A stretch of DNA of 64,000 nt from Lachancea dasiensis (lineage: Eukaryota; Ascomycota; Saccharomycetes; Saccharomycetales; Saccharomycetaceae), in assembly GCA_900074725.1 (NCBI GenBank), contig LT598455.1:559802-623801 (forward strand), read 5' to 3'. The position numbers were made by a program, and so were the translations under genes. The notes below the pieces were generated by a model. The model did not search any database, had not been told where the DNA came from, and was given only the letters and a program-made list of their open reading frames with translations. Positions 29,378 to 38,943 of the stretch are shown here, piece by piece. The first letter of the stretch is position 1. Every line of letters begins with the position of its first letter.

Positions 29378-32300
29378 TTACCGCTTTCTCCTCAATCTTT
29401 GAAAAAATCTCTGAGTCAAGTAGACGCAGCATCCTAAAAACCGGAAGGCTGCCATGAATGCAACAAGCCAAAGGATAACGGAGAAATATATCGTTGATCT
29501 CTGTGGCAAGATTGAGACTGTACTGAGAACTGATGTGGTGCTGCCACTACTCTTGTCAAGGCTTTCGTATTGTCCGATACCACCGGTTTCTAAGACCACC
29601 GCCACAATTATGAAATTTGATATTACCCATATGATGATCACCAAAGACCGAACCATGGCGTAATAATTAGTCTTCTTCTCTTCAAATGAAACTACTTCTT
29701 CTTGCTCTTCTTCGGGATCGGATTTGAGCACCTCCCAATATTTTTGGTAGTTAGCGTCGATCTCCCTAGCGGATACGGGTATCTCCAGCTTTACAGTACC
29801 GTCCTCCTTTGAGTGAATTTTGCCAAGCGGTTTGGCCACGAAACCCTTGGTGCCCCACGAGATATCGTGTACATTACAAAAAGCATAAATGTTCAACACG
29901 TTGATATATGATGGACTCAACAGTAGATATTGAACGAAACTTGTGAACATATGCATGGGTTGCAGGTACAGCAAAGAACTCAACAAATACAGACAGTACG
30001 TTGAACCCATGGAGACGATAAGGTCTCTAAAAGTCTCTTGTAACAATAAGCTTTTGAATGTGATATTTCCTGCCTTAATGATCGCTTCAATCGAATGAAC
30101 GCTCATGAAAATGGAACAAAAGATCATATATACCATCAGAATGGCAAAGAATATGAACGTTGACAAGTAGAACTTGGAGGTACCTTTGGGCTTGTTTCCA
30201 AGAGATAATATAAAAGTTATCAAAATGGAAACCCCGTAGAGCCACAAGAACAGAACTGATAATACCCGAAACACCTTTTGATCATTGTAGGACACCGCGA
30301 TGGATATGGTTAAAATTCTAAAGACCAAAAAAAAGGAGCTCAGTGAAAACCATGAAATCAAACTGCTCACAAAAAGGTAGAAAAACTGCAGATTTAGCAT
30401 TAGCTTTCTGGGGATCGAGTGCCCACTACTCCAAATTTTGTAAAAATGAAGGAATGAATATAATGCAGCAAAAAAAGCCCCATTCATCCATCTTCTTCTC
30501 TGCAAAATAAACTCCGGTATCCTTTCGGGAACATCCGTAGAGCCGTAGGAGCTCTTAGAATACTTCAGTATCCAGTTACTATTTTTCTTTATGACAATCT
30601 CAAAACATAAGATGCGGTCCTCAGCCAGGTACATGTTTGAAATAAAAACCCTGGCATTGAGGTCATCGCCCAAGAAATACTTCCTCAAAGGCTCTCCACG
30701 AATTGCTTCAAATCTGTAAGCTGAGAATGCGCCGGGCAAAACAGAAATAAAGCCAAAGTTCGACTCCGTTGTCTTATCAAGGATGTTGGAAAGCTTATAC
30801 TCAAAATTTTGAGATGCAACCAATGGATTGACCAATTTCGTAAAGCCCTTCCCCAAATCTGTCTTGATTTCCCCACAAGCCCCACCAACCTGGGGGTTTT
30901 TGAACTCACGCCAGAGTTCATAGATAGAGTCCTTGCCTGGCATAGTACCAGCATCGAGTAGATTTACAACAGTTGGTTGTAGGACTTCACCAAATGCTTC
31001 CAAAGCCCACCGATGAGAGTTGATTTTTTTCTGATTGTTTTCCTTTAAGCAGAATAGCAACTGAATTGGAACGGTATTTTCCCCACATTCCAATTCAACT
31101 TTCCCGTCTTTCACACTACGAATGTTTACTTTAGAGGTATGCTCATAAACATGGGCGACCACTTTTTTGTCATTGATTTCACCTTTGGCAAAACCGTCCT
31201 GGTAACATCCTAGCGCGCTCATCAGAGCCAAAGAGCGTTCATGGATTTTGGATCGTCCATCGGACACAACGCAGACAACGATCTTTTTCCAAGCATCTGG
31301 CCCCCAAGTTGATGAGTTCTTTTTCTTGGTAAAATGCCGAATATTATCCATGACACCTTTGAGAGTTCGTCCGAGAAGAACGTCGTCCTCATTATACATG
31401 GTAATCACAATCATCAATTCAGTCCGGCGAGGGAAGCCGTATTTGAGTTGACGCAGCGTAAAGTTACTGGATTGAAACATCAGCGGCTCGCAAGTTACTG
31501 CTTGGTACCTCATAAACTTGAATTCATTTGAAAGTTTGTTTTCATCGTCCACTGCCTTCACGTATTGACTAATAAGATTTTCGCTGATAGGGCAATCGAA
31601 AACAAAGTTTCCCATGCTCAACTTGAATTTGCGGACAGTAGTGTGTTTTCTGATTGGGCTGCTATTGTGGCGATCGCCGTTTTCATCTTCAAACTTCTCA
31701 CGGCCATTGTTCAGGACTACATCTTCGTCTTCTTCATCATTAGGATTACTAGAGGATCCAATCCTTGCCAGGGTATTAAGATCGTCATTTTTATAGTACT
31801 CGCCGAGATCCCTCCCGTATCCGTCATCATAGCTATTGGAACTGCGGTCATCCGAGTACCAGGCCTGGTCCGCATATTCTGTCAAATCGAACGCACTCGA
31901 GTATGGATTTGCCATCTGGTTGTTGTTATCATAAAATGTGTTTATTTGGTAATCGTCGCCTCTTTGGTCAATATAACCTGTCATTTCTTCTGGATCGTAT
32001 TCATAGGGCCTCTCATGCACTAGATTACCAGGTGCAAGTGCTGTTGGGCTGGAGGGAGGCGGTATACGAGGGCTTCCATAACCCAAAATCGGTTGTGTCT
32101 CTAAGGGAAACTCTTCACCAGTACTTGTCTGAGCACTGGAATTGCGACGCTCGTAGTTCATTTGATAGAGATCGCTACTTGCGCCTAAATTTCCTGAAGG
32201 CATGGGGGCTACAGTGTCCTGTGCCATGGGGATGGGCTGTGAAGCATCATAAACATTTATTTGTGGGACATTATGATGCGGAGTGTAGGAACTGAAACCA

Positions 32301-32551
32301 TCACCGTAGCGGCCGCTGTTGTCCTGCAAATCGGCTCGGCTGCCTTGTGCTTGGCCCTGGTAGCTGTGCGATTGGTTTGAGTACTCATAGTCCTGTGTGT
32401 ACTCCTGATTTTGAGGATAGTGCTGAACAAAATCGCCATATTGCCGTCCATTCCTGTAGCGCTCGTCAGAGTTCTGGTTGGTATCCCTCAACGAACCACT
32501 ACTGTTGTTCGTATTCATGTAGCGATCCCCGTATCGATAACGATAATCCAT
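29378..32551 (-). CDS. CHS1: Chitin synthase I (class I, repair chitin synthase)
   Basis: The 1057-residue product (S. cerevisiae Chs1 1131) polymerises GlcNAc from UDP-GlcNAc at the plasma membrane; Chs1 repairs the wall at cell separation. The first 300 residues are a hydrophilic Asn/Gln/Tyr-rich cytosolic region. The glycosyltransferase core spans about 310-720, with MITMYNEDDVLLGRTLKGV-type start, YLAEDRILCFE and the hallmark QRRRW at 684-688 followed by MNGAFFA. About seven membrane helices follow between 715 and 1050. The place beside YNL191W and YNL193W homologues supports CHS1 over CHS2. Confidence 0.97.
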   Translation of the reverse strand: MDYRYRYGDRYMNTNNSSGSLRDTNQNSDERYRNGRQYGDFVQHYPQNQEYTQDYEYSNQSHSYQGQAQGSRADLQDNSGRYGDGFSSYTPHHNVPQINVYDASQPIPMAQDTVAPMPSGNLGASSDLYQMNYERRNSSAQTSTGEEFPLETQPILGYGSPRIPPPSSPTALAPGNLVHERPYEYDPEEMTGYIDQRGDDYQINTFYDNNNQMANPYSSAFDLTEYADQAWYSDDRSSNSYDDGYGRDLGEYYKNDDLNTLARIGSSSNPNDEEDEDVVLNNGREKFEDENGDRHNSSPIRKHTTVRKFKLSMGNFVFDCPISENLISQYVKAVDDENKLSNEFKFMRYQAVTCEPLMFQSSNFTLRQLKYGFPRRTELMIVITMYNEDDVLLGRTLKGVMDNIRHFTKKKNSSTWGPDAWKKIVVCVVSDGRSKIHERSLALMSALGCYQDGFAKGEINDKKVVAHVYEHTSKVNIRSVKDGKVELECGENTVPIQLLFCLKENNQKKINSHRWALEAFGEVLQPTVVNLLDAGTMPGKDSIYELWREFKNPQVGGACGEIKTDLGKGFTKLVNPLVASQNFEYKLSNILDKTTESNFGFISVLPGAFSAYRFEAIRGEPLRKYFLGDDLNARVFISNMYLAEDRILCFEIVIKKNSNWILKYSKSSYGSTDVPERIPEFILQRRRWMNGAFFAALYSFLHFYKIWSSGHSIPRKLMLNLQFFYLFVSSLISWFSLSSFFLVFRILTISIAVSYNDQKVFRVLSVLFLWLYGVSILITFILSLGNKPKGTSKFYLSTFIFFAILMVYMIFCSIFMSVHSIEAIIKAGNITFKSLLLQETFRDLIVSMGSTYCLYLLSSLLYLQPMHMFTSFVQYLLLSPSYINVLNIYAFCNVHDISWGTKGFVAKPLGKIHSKEDGTVKLEIPVSAREIDANYQKYWEVLKSDPEEEQEEVVSFEEKKTNYYAMVRSLVIIIWVISNFIIVAVVLETGGIGQYESLDKSSGSTTSVLSTVSILPQRSTIYFSVILWLVAFMAAFRFLGCCVYLTQRFFQRLRRKR

Positions 32552-32825
32552 TAGGAAATATCGCGGAAGGAAGCGTGCTTTATAAGTTGGACCCCGACTA
32601 GCGCCGTTTCATGTATGTTTCGCGTTGTAGTTTTATAGATCTCACTCAAAAACAGATGGCTGAAGATACGTGTAGCATGACCATGCCAAATATATCTTTT
32701 CTGGCACAGCGTGCCACTGGCTATCCCTCATGGAATCGTTAATGGTACATTGATCAAACCACCTCCTCTATCTTTGAAGGCTAAGGCGATAGCGCATTTT
32801 GGCAGACATTTTGTGCTTCTCCCAA

Positions 32826-34376
32826 TTATTTTTCTTTTGCCCGCAGCTGAGCATAATATGGGTGGTCTTGACATATCTCAAGGATCGCTTCCTTTGCTGG
32901 GCTCTTGTTTTCGATATAATCGAGTCGATCTGCGGCTTGCCTGTAGATAAAATTTCGTTTCAGTTTGTCTGATATATATTCCCGGAACCCGCACGGTTGT
33001 TGGGAGATGGTAGCGGCGTTTTTCAGCAACACTTTTGCGTTTTTCAGCAATATGTCGGAGGTCTTCGCAGCGGTAGAATCAGTTGCAGTTGCGGCAGATT
33101 TCATAATGTAGCGATGGAGTTCGTTGTCCGAGCGACTCACCATAATGTCACACAGTTTGAATACGGTGGGACTCAGTTCATTGTCCATTTCTTTTAAACG
33201 GCCCGATACGATATTTTGACGTTTTTGAGCGAGGGCTGTCTCCACGGCACTCAAAATACGCCCTATCTCGGTACGCACAGCCCATACTTGAGGGAATTCC
33301 GAGCCATTAGTTTGTTGCACGACAAGCTGGAGAAGATCCACGGCAATTAAATATTTGTTCATGCACAGATCTGCAGTTTCCTCGGAAATGGGCGCCAAAA
33401 AAGTCTTCAGTCCAGCAAACCCACCCATAGAGACAGCACGTAGGCCATCAATGGTCCAAATTGCAAGTTCTAGCTCTTCTGTGTCGGGAGGTACTGCACT
33501 GGATCTCTCACCGAAACTCGCACTGGAGACCACGTTCAGGTGCCTGTCAAGCTGAATCTTGAAATTATCGACTGCTTCCTCTAAGAAGTTGGCTTGAACA
33601 ATACTTACTGCGTCAAGGGACCCACTGTGCGTCTCTATCAATAGCTCTACCAGAGTTGCGATGCAGCCGTAGCAAACAGCAAGCGTGTCAATAAATGTTT
33701 TGGGTGTTATTTCATCCTGCATTTCCATAAACCCGGATTCGCCATCCACAACGGTGCCACTTGAATTGGGAGGTTGCCCTGAGGTATCCTTAGAATCGGC
33801 GGGCTCTTGATCTTCTCCTTCGTGGGCAGCCGCGCTGCTCCAAGATTCCAACTCTTCAAAATGGATGTGAACGAGCCGTAAACTTAGTTCTTGAAATTTT
33901 TGAAAAAGATCTATGATGATGTGGCCAGGGAGGGAGGTGAAGTCCTCCAATTGGCTATGGTAACAAGTTAAAAGATTGAAGTAAAGGTCCCAGGAACACA
34001 CGTCCCCAAACTTGGCGATTGCAAACTCGAAGCGCTCTGTAATAGATGACAAAGGTCTAAATAGCACTTTCAAGTCACCCAAGTCTGTGAGGTTCACGTA
34101 TTGCAGAATATTGATGTGTCCCTCATTAGCAATAAAGTCCGTATGCACCTTCAGCAATAGCCTTGTTTGATTATAGTATATGTTATAGCTTCCTGAAATT
34201 GTACTTTCTGGTGCGTTTAGGCCTTGCTCGTAGGAGCTGAATGCTGACAGATACTGGCGAATAATTTTTTTGATGTCCGACAGAGCCCATCTCTCTGCTT
34301 GTTCTTCCTTTGCAGTGGCATCATCGTAAAAATCTTCCTGTGTTATCAAGACAGTCTTCTTCAGCCGTGCGCTCAT
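32826..34376 (-). CDS. YNL193W-like protein of unknown function
   Basis: The 516-residue product is hydrophilic and appears mostly alpha-helical, with no signal peptide, membrane segment or catalytic motif that I recognise. An acidic, Ser-rich insert (about 195-235) separates two helical regions. It starts MSARLKKTVLITQEDFYDD and ends in a basic helix. Its place between CHS1 (YNL192W) and CDC13/FMP45 (YNL194C) is that of S. cerevisiae YNL193W (558 aa), also uncharacterised. Only 159 bases separate its start from divergent CDC13. Real coding status is clear from length and synteny; function is unknown. Confidence 0.75.
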   Translation of the reverse strand: MSARLKKTVLITQEDFYDDATAKEEQAERWALSDIKKIIRQYLSAFSSYEQGLNAPESTISGSYNIYYNQTRLLLKVHTDFIANEGHINILQYVNLTDLGDLKVLFRPLSSITERFEFAIAKFGDVCSWDLYFNLLTCYHSQLEDFTSLPGHIIIDLFQKFQELSLRLVHIHFEELESWSSAAAHEGEDQEPADSKDTSGQPPNSSGTVVDGESGFMEMQDEITPKTFIDTLAVCYGCIATLVELLIETHSGSLDAVSIVQANFLEEAVDNFKIQLDRHLNVVSSASFGERSSAVPPDTEELELAIWTIDGLRAVSMGGFAGLKTFLAPISEETADLCMNKYLIAVDLLQLVVQQTNGSEFPQVWAVRTEIGRILSAVETALAQKRQNIVSGRLKEMDNELSPTVFKLCDIMVSRSDNELHRYIMKSAATATDSTAAKTSDILLKNAKVLLKNAATISQQPCGFREYISDKLKRNFIYRQAADRLDYIENKSPAKEAILEICQDHPYYAQLRAKEK

Positions 34377-34525
34377 TATTATTTAAATTTGCTCTATAGG
34401 TCTCCTAAGTTATTGAGGCAAGTGCAAAGGTTACCAGTCATAATCGTATATTACACGATTTTTTAAGCTTTATTTGAGACATGTTAATTAAAACTATCAA
34501 CAACAAAGCGTCAACCATAATTGAC

Positions 34526-34564
34526 ATGAGTATCCATGAACTCAGGTCCCCCCAAGTCCTATAA
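34526..34564 (+). promoter_or_regulatory. Upstream ORF overlapping the CDC13 start
   Basis: An ATG at 34526, ten bases before the CDC13 ATG and in a different frame, opens a 12-codon reading frame ending at TAA 34562-34564, inside CDC13. If transcripts begin upstream of 34526, this uORF would lower CDC13 translation. The transcript start is unknown. Confidence 0.4.
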
Positions 34565-37220
34565 ATTCATCAAAAAACCCAAAGAGCTAGCTGATCTCTT
34601 TCCTGAAAATGGGTTAGGAAATCAAAATATAGAGTTTGTTTCTGTACTCACTGGAATCGATTTTGATCCTGCTTCCAGATGTCTGCTGCATTTCAAAAAC
34701 TTCGATAGTGGGGATAAAGCCGAAGTCGACTATACTTGCAGAATCACTTGTAGTACAGCACAAACTTTGACATTGACCAAAATGATGCTGTCATTGTTTT
34801 CACAACACTTTGACTTTGACTTCCCAGAGCTGGACGAGGGAAGACAGCTGGTAGTAGAAGACGTGCATCTCGAAAAATTATGTTTTGTGGATTGCAAGGG
34901 AACATTTGTCAGTAGTGGTGATAGAGGTGGTATTTTTCTGCAGGGTCTTCGCCCGATAGAACTCAGCGGCTCGCTTTTTGGTGCTCAGGAGAAGGAGCAG
35001 AAGACAGACATATTTGAAACGACCAAAGCTATATTCGATAACCTCGTAAGGCTCAATTACAATTCCAAAGCACAATTTAAGTTTGTTAAGCTGCTCAATC
35101 TAAGCAACGAAATGCGTGAATATTCTCAATCACGGCAGGAAGCCTTCCAACTGCAAAACGAGAGAAATCCTATATTTGGAGCTTCTCGCTTCCATCGTGA
35201 TACAGATTCTTTGAACGACTTTGACTCACAGATTCCAGACACAGATCCCGAGTTCAGCTTACCAGCTTACTTAAATCCATTGCTCACAAGACACCAAGAC
35301 AATTCTTTTGGTGAAGATCCAGGTATTGATGAAAGCAGCTCACGGACAAATACTGCAGTCAGTGGACTTGCCCCAAAAGAAACGGATGTGGCTCGACCAA
35401 TTGCAAAGAATCCAGTGAGTATTACTGACCCCTATGGGCACTTAGCTTGCACTTCTGACAAAAGAGGCAAAATTGCTGTCAAGGAGGAGCTGGACCTTCC
35501 GGAAACCTCTGATGATTCACTAGTTGAAGATGTATCAATCGATACGCAGCCTGCTTCTAGGAGACGTTTTTCGGATACCAATGAGCTCCTGTCTGCTACG
35601 AAAAGGTCACGAACCCTGGAAGCTCGGGATGATTACCGAGGAGACATCACCAACTTGATATCAAATGCTTCCTCAGATGAAATCATTGTTTTTGAGGGAA
35701 CTATTGCGGGCGCTCGTATTGATCCTGTTTCCCCCAGTTCTTGTGTGGCCGTCTACTGTCAGTCCGATAAATCGCGATTACAAGCAAACCAAGAGCCTCT
35801 CAGCTTAAATGATAACTGCGTGGAGGTTATGGCATATGTCACCGACAACATCAAATACAACTCTGCCCTTTTAGAAGCTGAAAGCTCGGATGAGCTGTTG
35901 AGTGCCATTCGACTCTACACAGAAAACAAAAGAGCAAAGATCACCGCAAAGAAAGTGCCTGTATTATTAACAAATGGGCTTTTCACATTCTCCTTGACTT
36001 TGAGATCTTTGCAAGTAGAAAATTACCCCATTGTTAACACATCGCCGACGCTTACTCCGCGATCAAGCCAAGTGGTCATGTCCAGTTGTGAGTCTTCCCA
36101 AGAGTCTTCTGATCCGCTCAAGACTTTTTCCGAGATTTCGGTTAGTGGAGCTCGTCAAGAGTTCATGAGAACATTCGGCCTCCTCGTCAGCGCGAAAAAG
36201 TTTGGGCAAAAGGTTACTAAGTTTGTCTTCACGGACTTTACCACGCATCCCCTCAACAAACTATCAGCCTTTGACAGTTTTCTGGGTTCCTACACACACC
36301 GTCTGCCGCAAGACATGGCGTTCCCTTTCGTGATATACAAAGACCATTACAGTGAATTTGTGCAAGAGCTCAAACGGAAAACTGGCACCTCATTTACAGA
36401 ATATTTTAACGGCAGTGACAACAATCTCACTCACCATGGCATTGTGTGCCGTCTAGAGTTAAAAGTGAAAATGTATTCCGGAAGTGTCGATGGGATCATT
36501 AGAACTTGCGAGCCTATCATCAGCGGCGACCAGTGCGTCAGACCCGATGAACACAAGTTTCTTCGCGAATTTTACGCTAGGTGCGTTACCAATATTCCTC
36601 AAGTTCTTCTCACAGACAATTTCGCCAATTACAAGCGGTTTTTCCCCTTCACCATGTTCCAGACGCTGGTCGTTCTGAAAGATCAGGCACACCAAGACAC
36701 CTCGAGTGTGCTGTCAACACCGCAGCTGTCAGAGGCGCCTGCTGCAGTTCCTCATAAAGCCTCACCCAAATTGGATTTTGATCTTGAGAACTTTGAAGTA
36801 GTGTGTGACATGGGGCTGACGGCTTTACCTTCCCTCCGTAAGCTCAACAGTTCTGTTATCTTCGAGATCAAGGCCAAAGTTGCTGCCATCTTTCATAGCA
36901 CCAAAGTTCTGGTATTTGTTTTATCTGATGATCATGCTTCTCAAGATATGCTGGACCCGAAACGACTACTGCGGATAGAGATACCTGGGGCCGATAACGT
37001 CGCTAACTTTTATGGAAGCCGAGATGCACGCATGGTCTCCGAAAAAACTATGGAAAAGGATCTGGTTGGCCAAATTTTGACCTTTCGACTTTGTGCCTTC
37101 AACATACCTGTGAGCCCATATCAAGACCTACGGATATGGTGTCCCTTGGAGTGCACCATTCAAGAATTGAACGCCGAGGTCACATCTTGTTCCTCAGCTG
37201 TCAAACAAGAAACTGCGTAG
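34536..37220 (+). CDS. CDC13: Telomere single-strand-binding protein Cdc13
   Basis: The 894-residue product (S. cerevisiae Cdc13 924) caps chromosome ends and recruits telomerase as part of the CST complex. Expected layout is N-terminal OB fold (about 1-220), an acidic, Ser-rich recruitment region with SQ/TP-type sites (about 225-360), a middle OB region, the DNA-binding OB fold (about 530-670, with REFMRTFGLLVSAKKFGQKV and FVFTDFTTHPLNKLSAFDSF) and a C-terminal OB fold. The DNA-binding region is the part I recognise best. YDL220C lies next to DTD1 in S. cerevisiae, matching this place. It is divergent from the YNL193W-like gene with a very short spacer. Confidence 0.9.
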   Translation: MNSGPPKSYKFIKKPKELADLFPENGLGNQNIEFVSVLTGIDFDPASRCLLHFKNFDSGDKAEVDYTCRITCSTAQTLTLTKMMLSLFSQHFDFDFPELDEGRQLVVEDVHLEKLCFVDCKGTFVSSGDRGGIFLQGLRPIELSGSLFGAQEKEQKTDIFETTKAIFDNLVRLNYNSKAQFKFVKLLNLSNEMREYSQSRQEAFQLQNERNPIFGASRFHRDTDSLNDFDSQIPDTDPEFSLPAYLNPLLTRHQDNSFGEDPGIDESSSRTNTAVSGLAPKETDVARPIAKNPVSITDPYGHLACTSDKRGKIAVKEELDLPETSDDSLVEDVSIDTQPASRRRFSDTNELLSATKRSRTLEARDDYRGDITNLISNASSDEIIVFEGTIAGARIDPVSPSSCVAVYCQSDKSRLQANQEPLSLNDNCVEVMAYVTDNIKYNSALLEAESSDELLSAIRLYTENKRAKITAKKVPVLLTNGLFTFSLTLRSLQVENYPIVNTSPTLTPRSSQVVMSSCESSQESSDPLKTFSEISVSGARQEFMRTFGLLVSAKKFGQKVTKFVFTDFTTHPLNKLSAFDSFLGSYTHRLPQDMAFPFVIYKDHYSEFVQELKRKTGTSFTEYFNGSDNNLTHHGIVCRLELKVKMYSGSVDGIIRTCEPIISGDQCVRPDEHKFLREFYARCVTNIPQVLLTDNFANYKRFFPFTMFQTLVVLKDQAHQDTSSVLSTPQLSEAPAAVPHKASPKLDFDLENFEVVCDMGLTALPSLRKLNSSVIFEIKAKVAAIFHSTKVLVFVLSDDHASQDMLDPKRLLRIEIPGADNVANFYGSRDARMVSEKTMEKDLVGQILTFRLCAFNIPVSPYQDLRIWCPLECTIQELNAEVTSCSSAVKQETA

Positions 37221-37846
37221 AGGATAACAGCAGACGCAGCTAATCTTCGCGCGAGCTTCTTTGATGCTGTCTGTATTGTGCTGCCATAGCTCCGAGGCTC
37301 CCCCATCTTGTGGCTAATCATTAACAGTACTTCGTCATGGTGCTGTCACCTGAGTGCGGTCTTCGATGTCAGCGCATGTTAAAGTGACCGAAGAAGGCTT
37401 AGGGGTCTGGTCAAGTTGTGGAAGCTCGTGAGACCACTATTATCAAGGGTGTTTCTTTCTGACAGCAAATGACAGCGTGGAGAGCAATTACACCTACATA
37501 ATCATTGGTGGGAATGTGGGGTAGTGTTAGGGATCTACCTGAATGGCCTAGAACTGGGCAAATGACGGTAGTTGAAGCAGAGAGCAAGTAAGGGTTACCA
37601 TACACTCCACAAGCGCAAAAGGCTGATTATTAGGCGAACTAGAGAAGCAGTGAGGGGCGCGTTGGAAATTGATCAGGGGCATTTGAAAGGTATATAACCT
37701 GAGTGAAAAGAACTGTGTCGATGTATTCCCGATGGTATCTTAATTGTTTGGAATTATCAAAGTTATTTACCTTAACAGAACAAGCTTTCCTGTTAAAATA
37801 TAAGAGGAGAGTAAAATTAAAACTAATAGGAAAATAGTAGCTTGTC
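37221..37846. other. CDC13-FMP45 spacer
   Basis: 626 bases between two plus-strand genes. Short frames only; the right half is AT-rich and presumably the FMP45 promoter. Confidence 0.5.
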
Positions 37847-38752
37847 ATGCGTTTCAAACAGTCTGTCACTATTGTATTTTTCACATTGCTGCTGGGGGCA
37901 GGCTTGTTATCTTTTTTCGTTATTCTTTCGGGCGGTCGCCGAACTGGTGTGCTTCGCGAGTTCTACTGGTTGGAAGCAGAAACAGATGGGTTCAACGACG
38001 CTCCAAGTACTACCAGGTGGTTCAACTATGATTGGTGTGGGATTGACAGCGGGCAATTGCAGAACTGTTCGTCGACGCAAGCGGCGAAGGCGTTCTCGCC
38101 TCAAGACAACTTTGGCGAAAGTAGCACTCTTCCAAGCGCGTTCCTCAAGGATAGAAATACTTACTACTACCTCTCCCGCGTGGCGTGGGCCATGCTATTG
38201 ATAGGGCTCTTTTATGAGGTGTGTGCGCTAGTGCCCGTGTTAATCTCGATATTTTCCAGTTCGTTAATGGCATCATTTTTGGCGGTCCTTTCTCTGTGGC
38301 TGGCATGGTTTTTTGTGACACTTTCCGCTTGTCTGTATACGGGCTGCTATGTGAAAGCTCGAAACGTTTTTTCTGATGGAGGTCGTCACGCTAAGCTGGG
38401 TGCTAAGAATTTTGGTTTGATTTGGACGTCGGTCGCACTGTTGTTGGCATGTGCTATTTGGTCTTCAGTGGTGGCTACGTTCTACGGAATGAGGAGGCTA
38501 TCGCGTAATGACCAAGAGCACCGCCACTACGGCCTGGAATCAGGTGTCTCTTCAGATAGTTATGGCGGTGACAAGACCACTCTGGAGACTCGCGATCATG
38601 GTGCTCAGAATGGTAGTAAATTTAAGGTGTTTAAGCTTTGGAAGACGCGTCGTGGCCCTAACGACGCTCACAACACTTCTCTTGCTGCCGATCCTCAATT
38701 TACCGCATCCGAGTACGACGACAACAGAGTCCAGATTGATCGCTCGGCTTAA
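37847..38752 (+). CDS. FMP45: SUR7/PalI-family eisosome membrane protein (Fmp45/YNL194C ancestor)
   Basis: The 301-residue product has the Sur7 layout: first membrane helix at about 7-29, an extracellular loop with FYWLEAETDGF, the W-x-x-W-C-like block FNYDWCGID and a second cysteine (NCSS), then three helices (about 108-130, 137-162 and 188-212) and a hydrophilic cytosolic tail. Family members mark plasma-membrane eisosome/MCC patches and support sporulation and wall integrity. It is the single counterpart of FMP45 (YDL222C) and YNL194C, whose neighbours are CDC13 and HBT1. It has about the same length as Fmp45 (309 aa). Confidence 0.93.
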   Translation: MRFKQSVTIVFFTLLLGAGLLSFFVILSGGRRTGVLREFYWLEAETDGFNDAPSTTRWFNYDWCGIDSGQLQNCSSTQAAKAFSPQDNFGESSTLPSAFLKDRNTYYYLSRVAWAMLLIGLFYEVCALVPVLISIFSSSLMASFLAVLSLWLAWFFVTLSACLYTGCYVKARNVFSDGGRHAKLGAKNFGLIWTSVALLLACAIWSSVVATFYGMRRLSRNDQEHRHYGLESGVSSDSYGGDKTTLETRDHGAQNGSKFKVFKLWKTRRGPNDAHNTSLAADPQFTASEYDDNRVQIDRSA

Positions 38753-38822
38753 CGAATAGGCCCGTTTGCATGAACGTCACAGTCGCAACCAAATGGGTTC
38801 GCTCCAACCTTGATGCCAGTCT

Positions 38823-38867
38823 AATAATACGAATAATACGAATAATACGAATAATACGAATAATAAT
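38823..38867 (+). repeat. 9-bp tandem repeat (AATAATACG)
   Basis: Four exact copies at 38823-38858 and a fifth degenerate copy to 38867. It lies between FMP45 and HBT1, within the presumed HBT1 promoter, about 80 bases before the ATG, so copy-number changes could affect leader or promoter spacing. Confidence 0.9.
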
Positions 38868-38943
38868 GATAACAAGCATAATCTGAAATACCTAAGCAGT
38901 AATTTATGTTTTCTGTTACTAACTAAGCTCGAGCAGGACACTG

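Noticed and set aside
31565-32023. 152-codon plus-strand frame opposite CHS1
   Set aside because: Opposite the low-complexity Asn/Asp-rich N terminus of Chs1, whose antisense gives hydrophobic Val/Ile runs.
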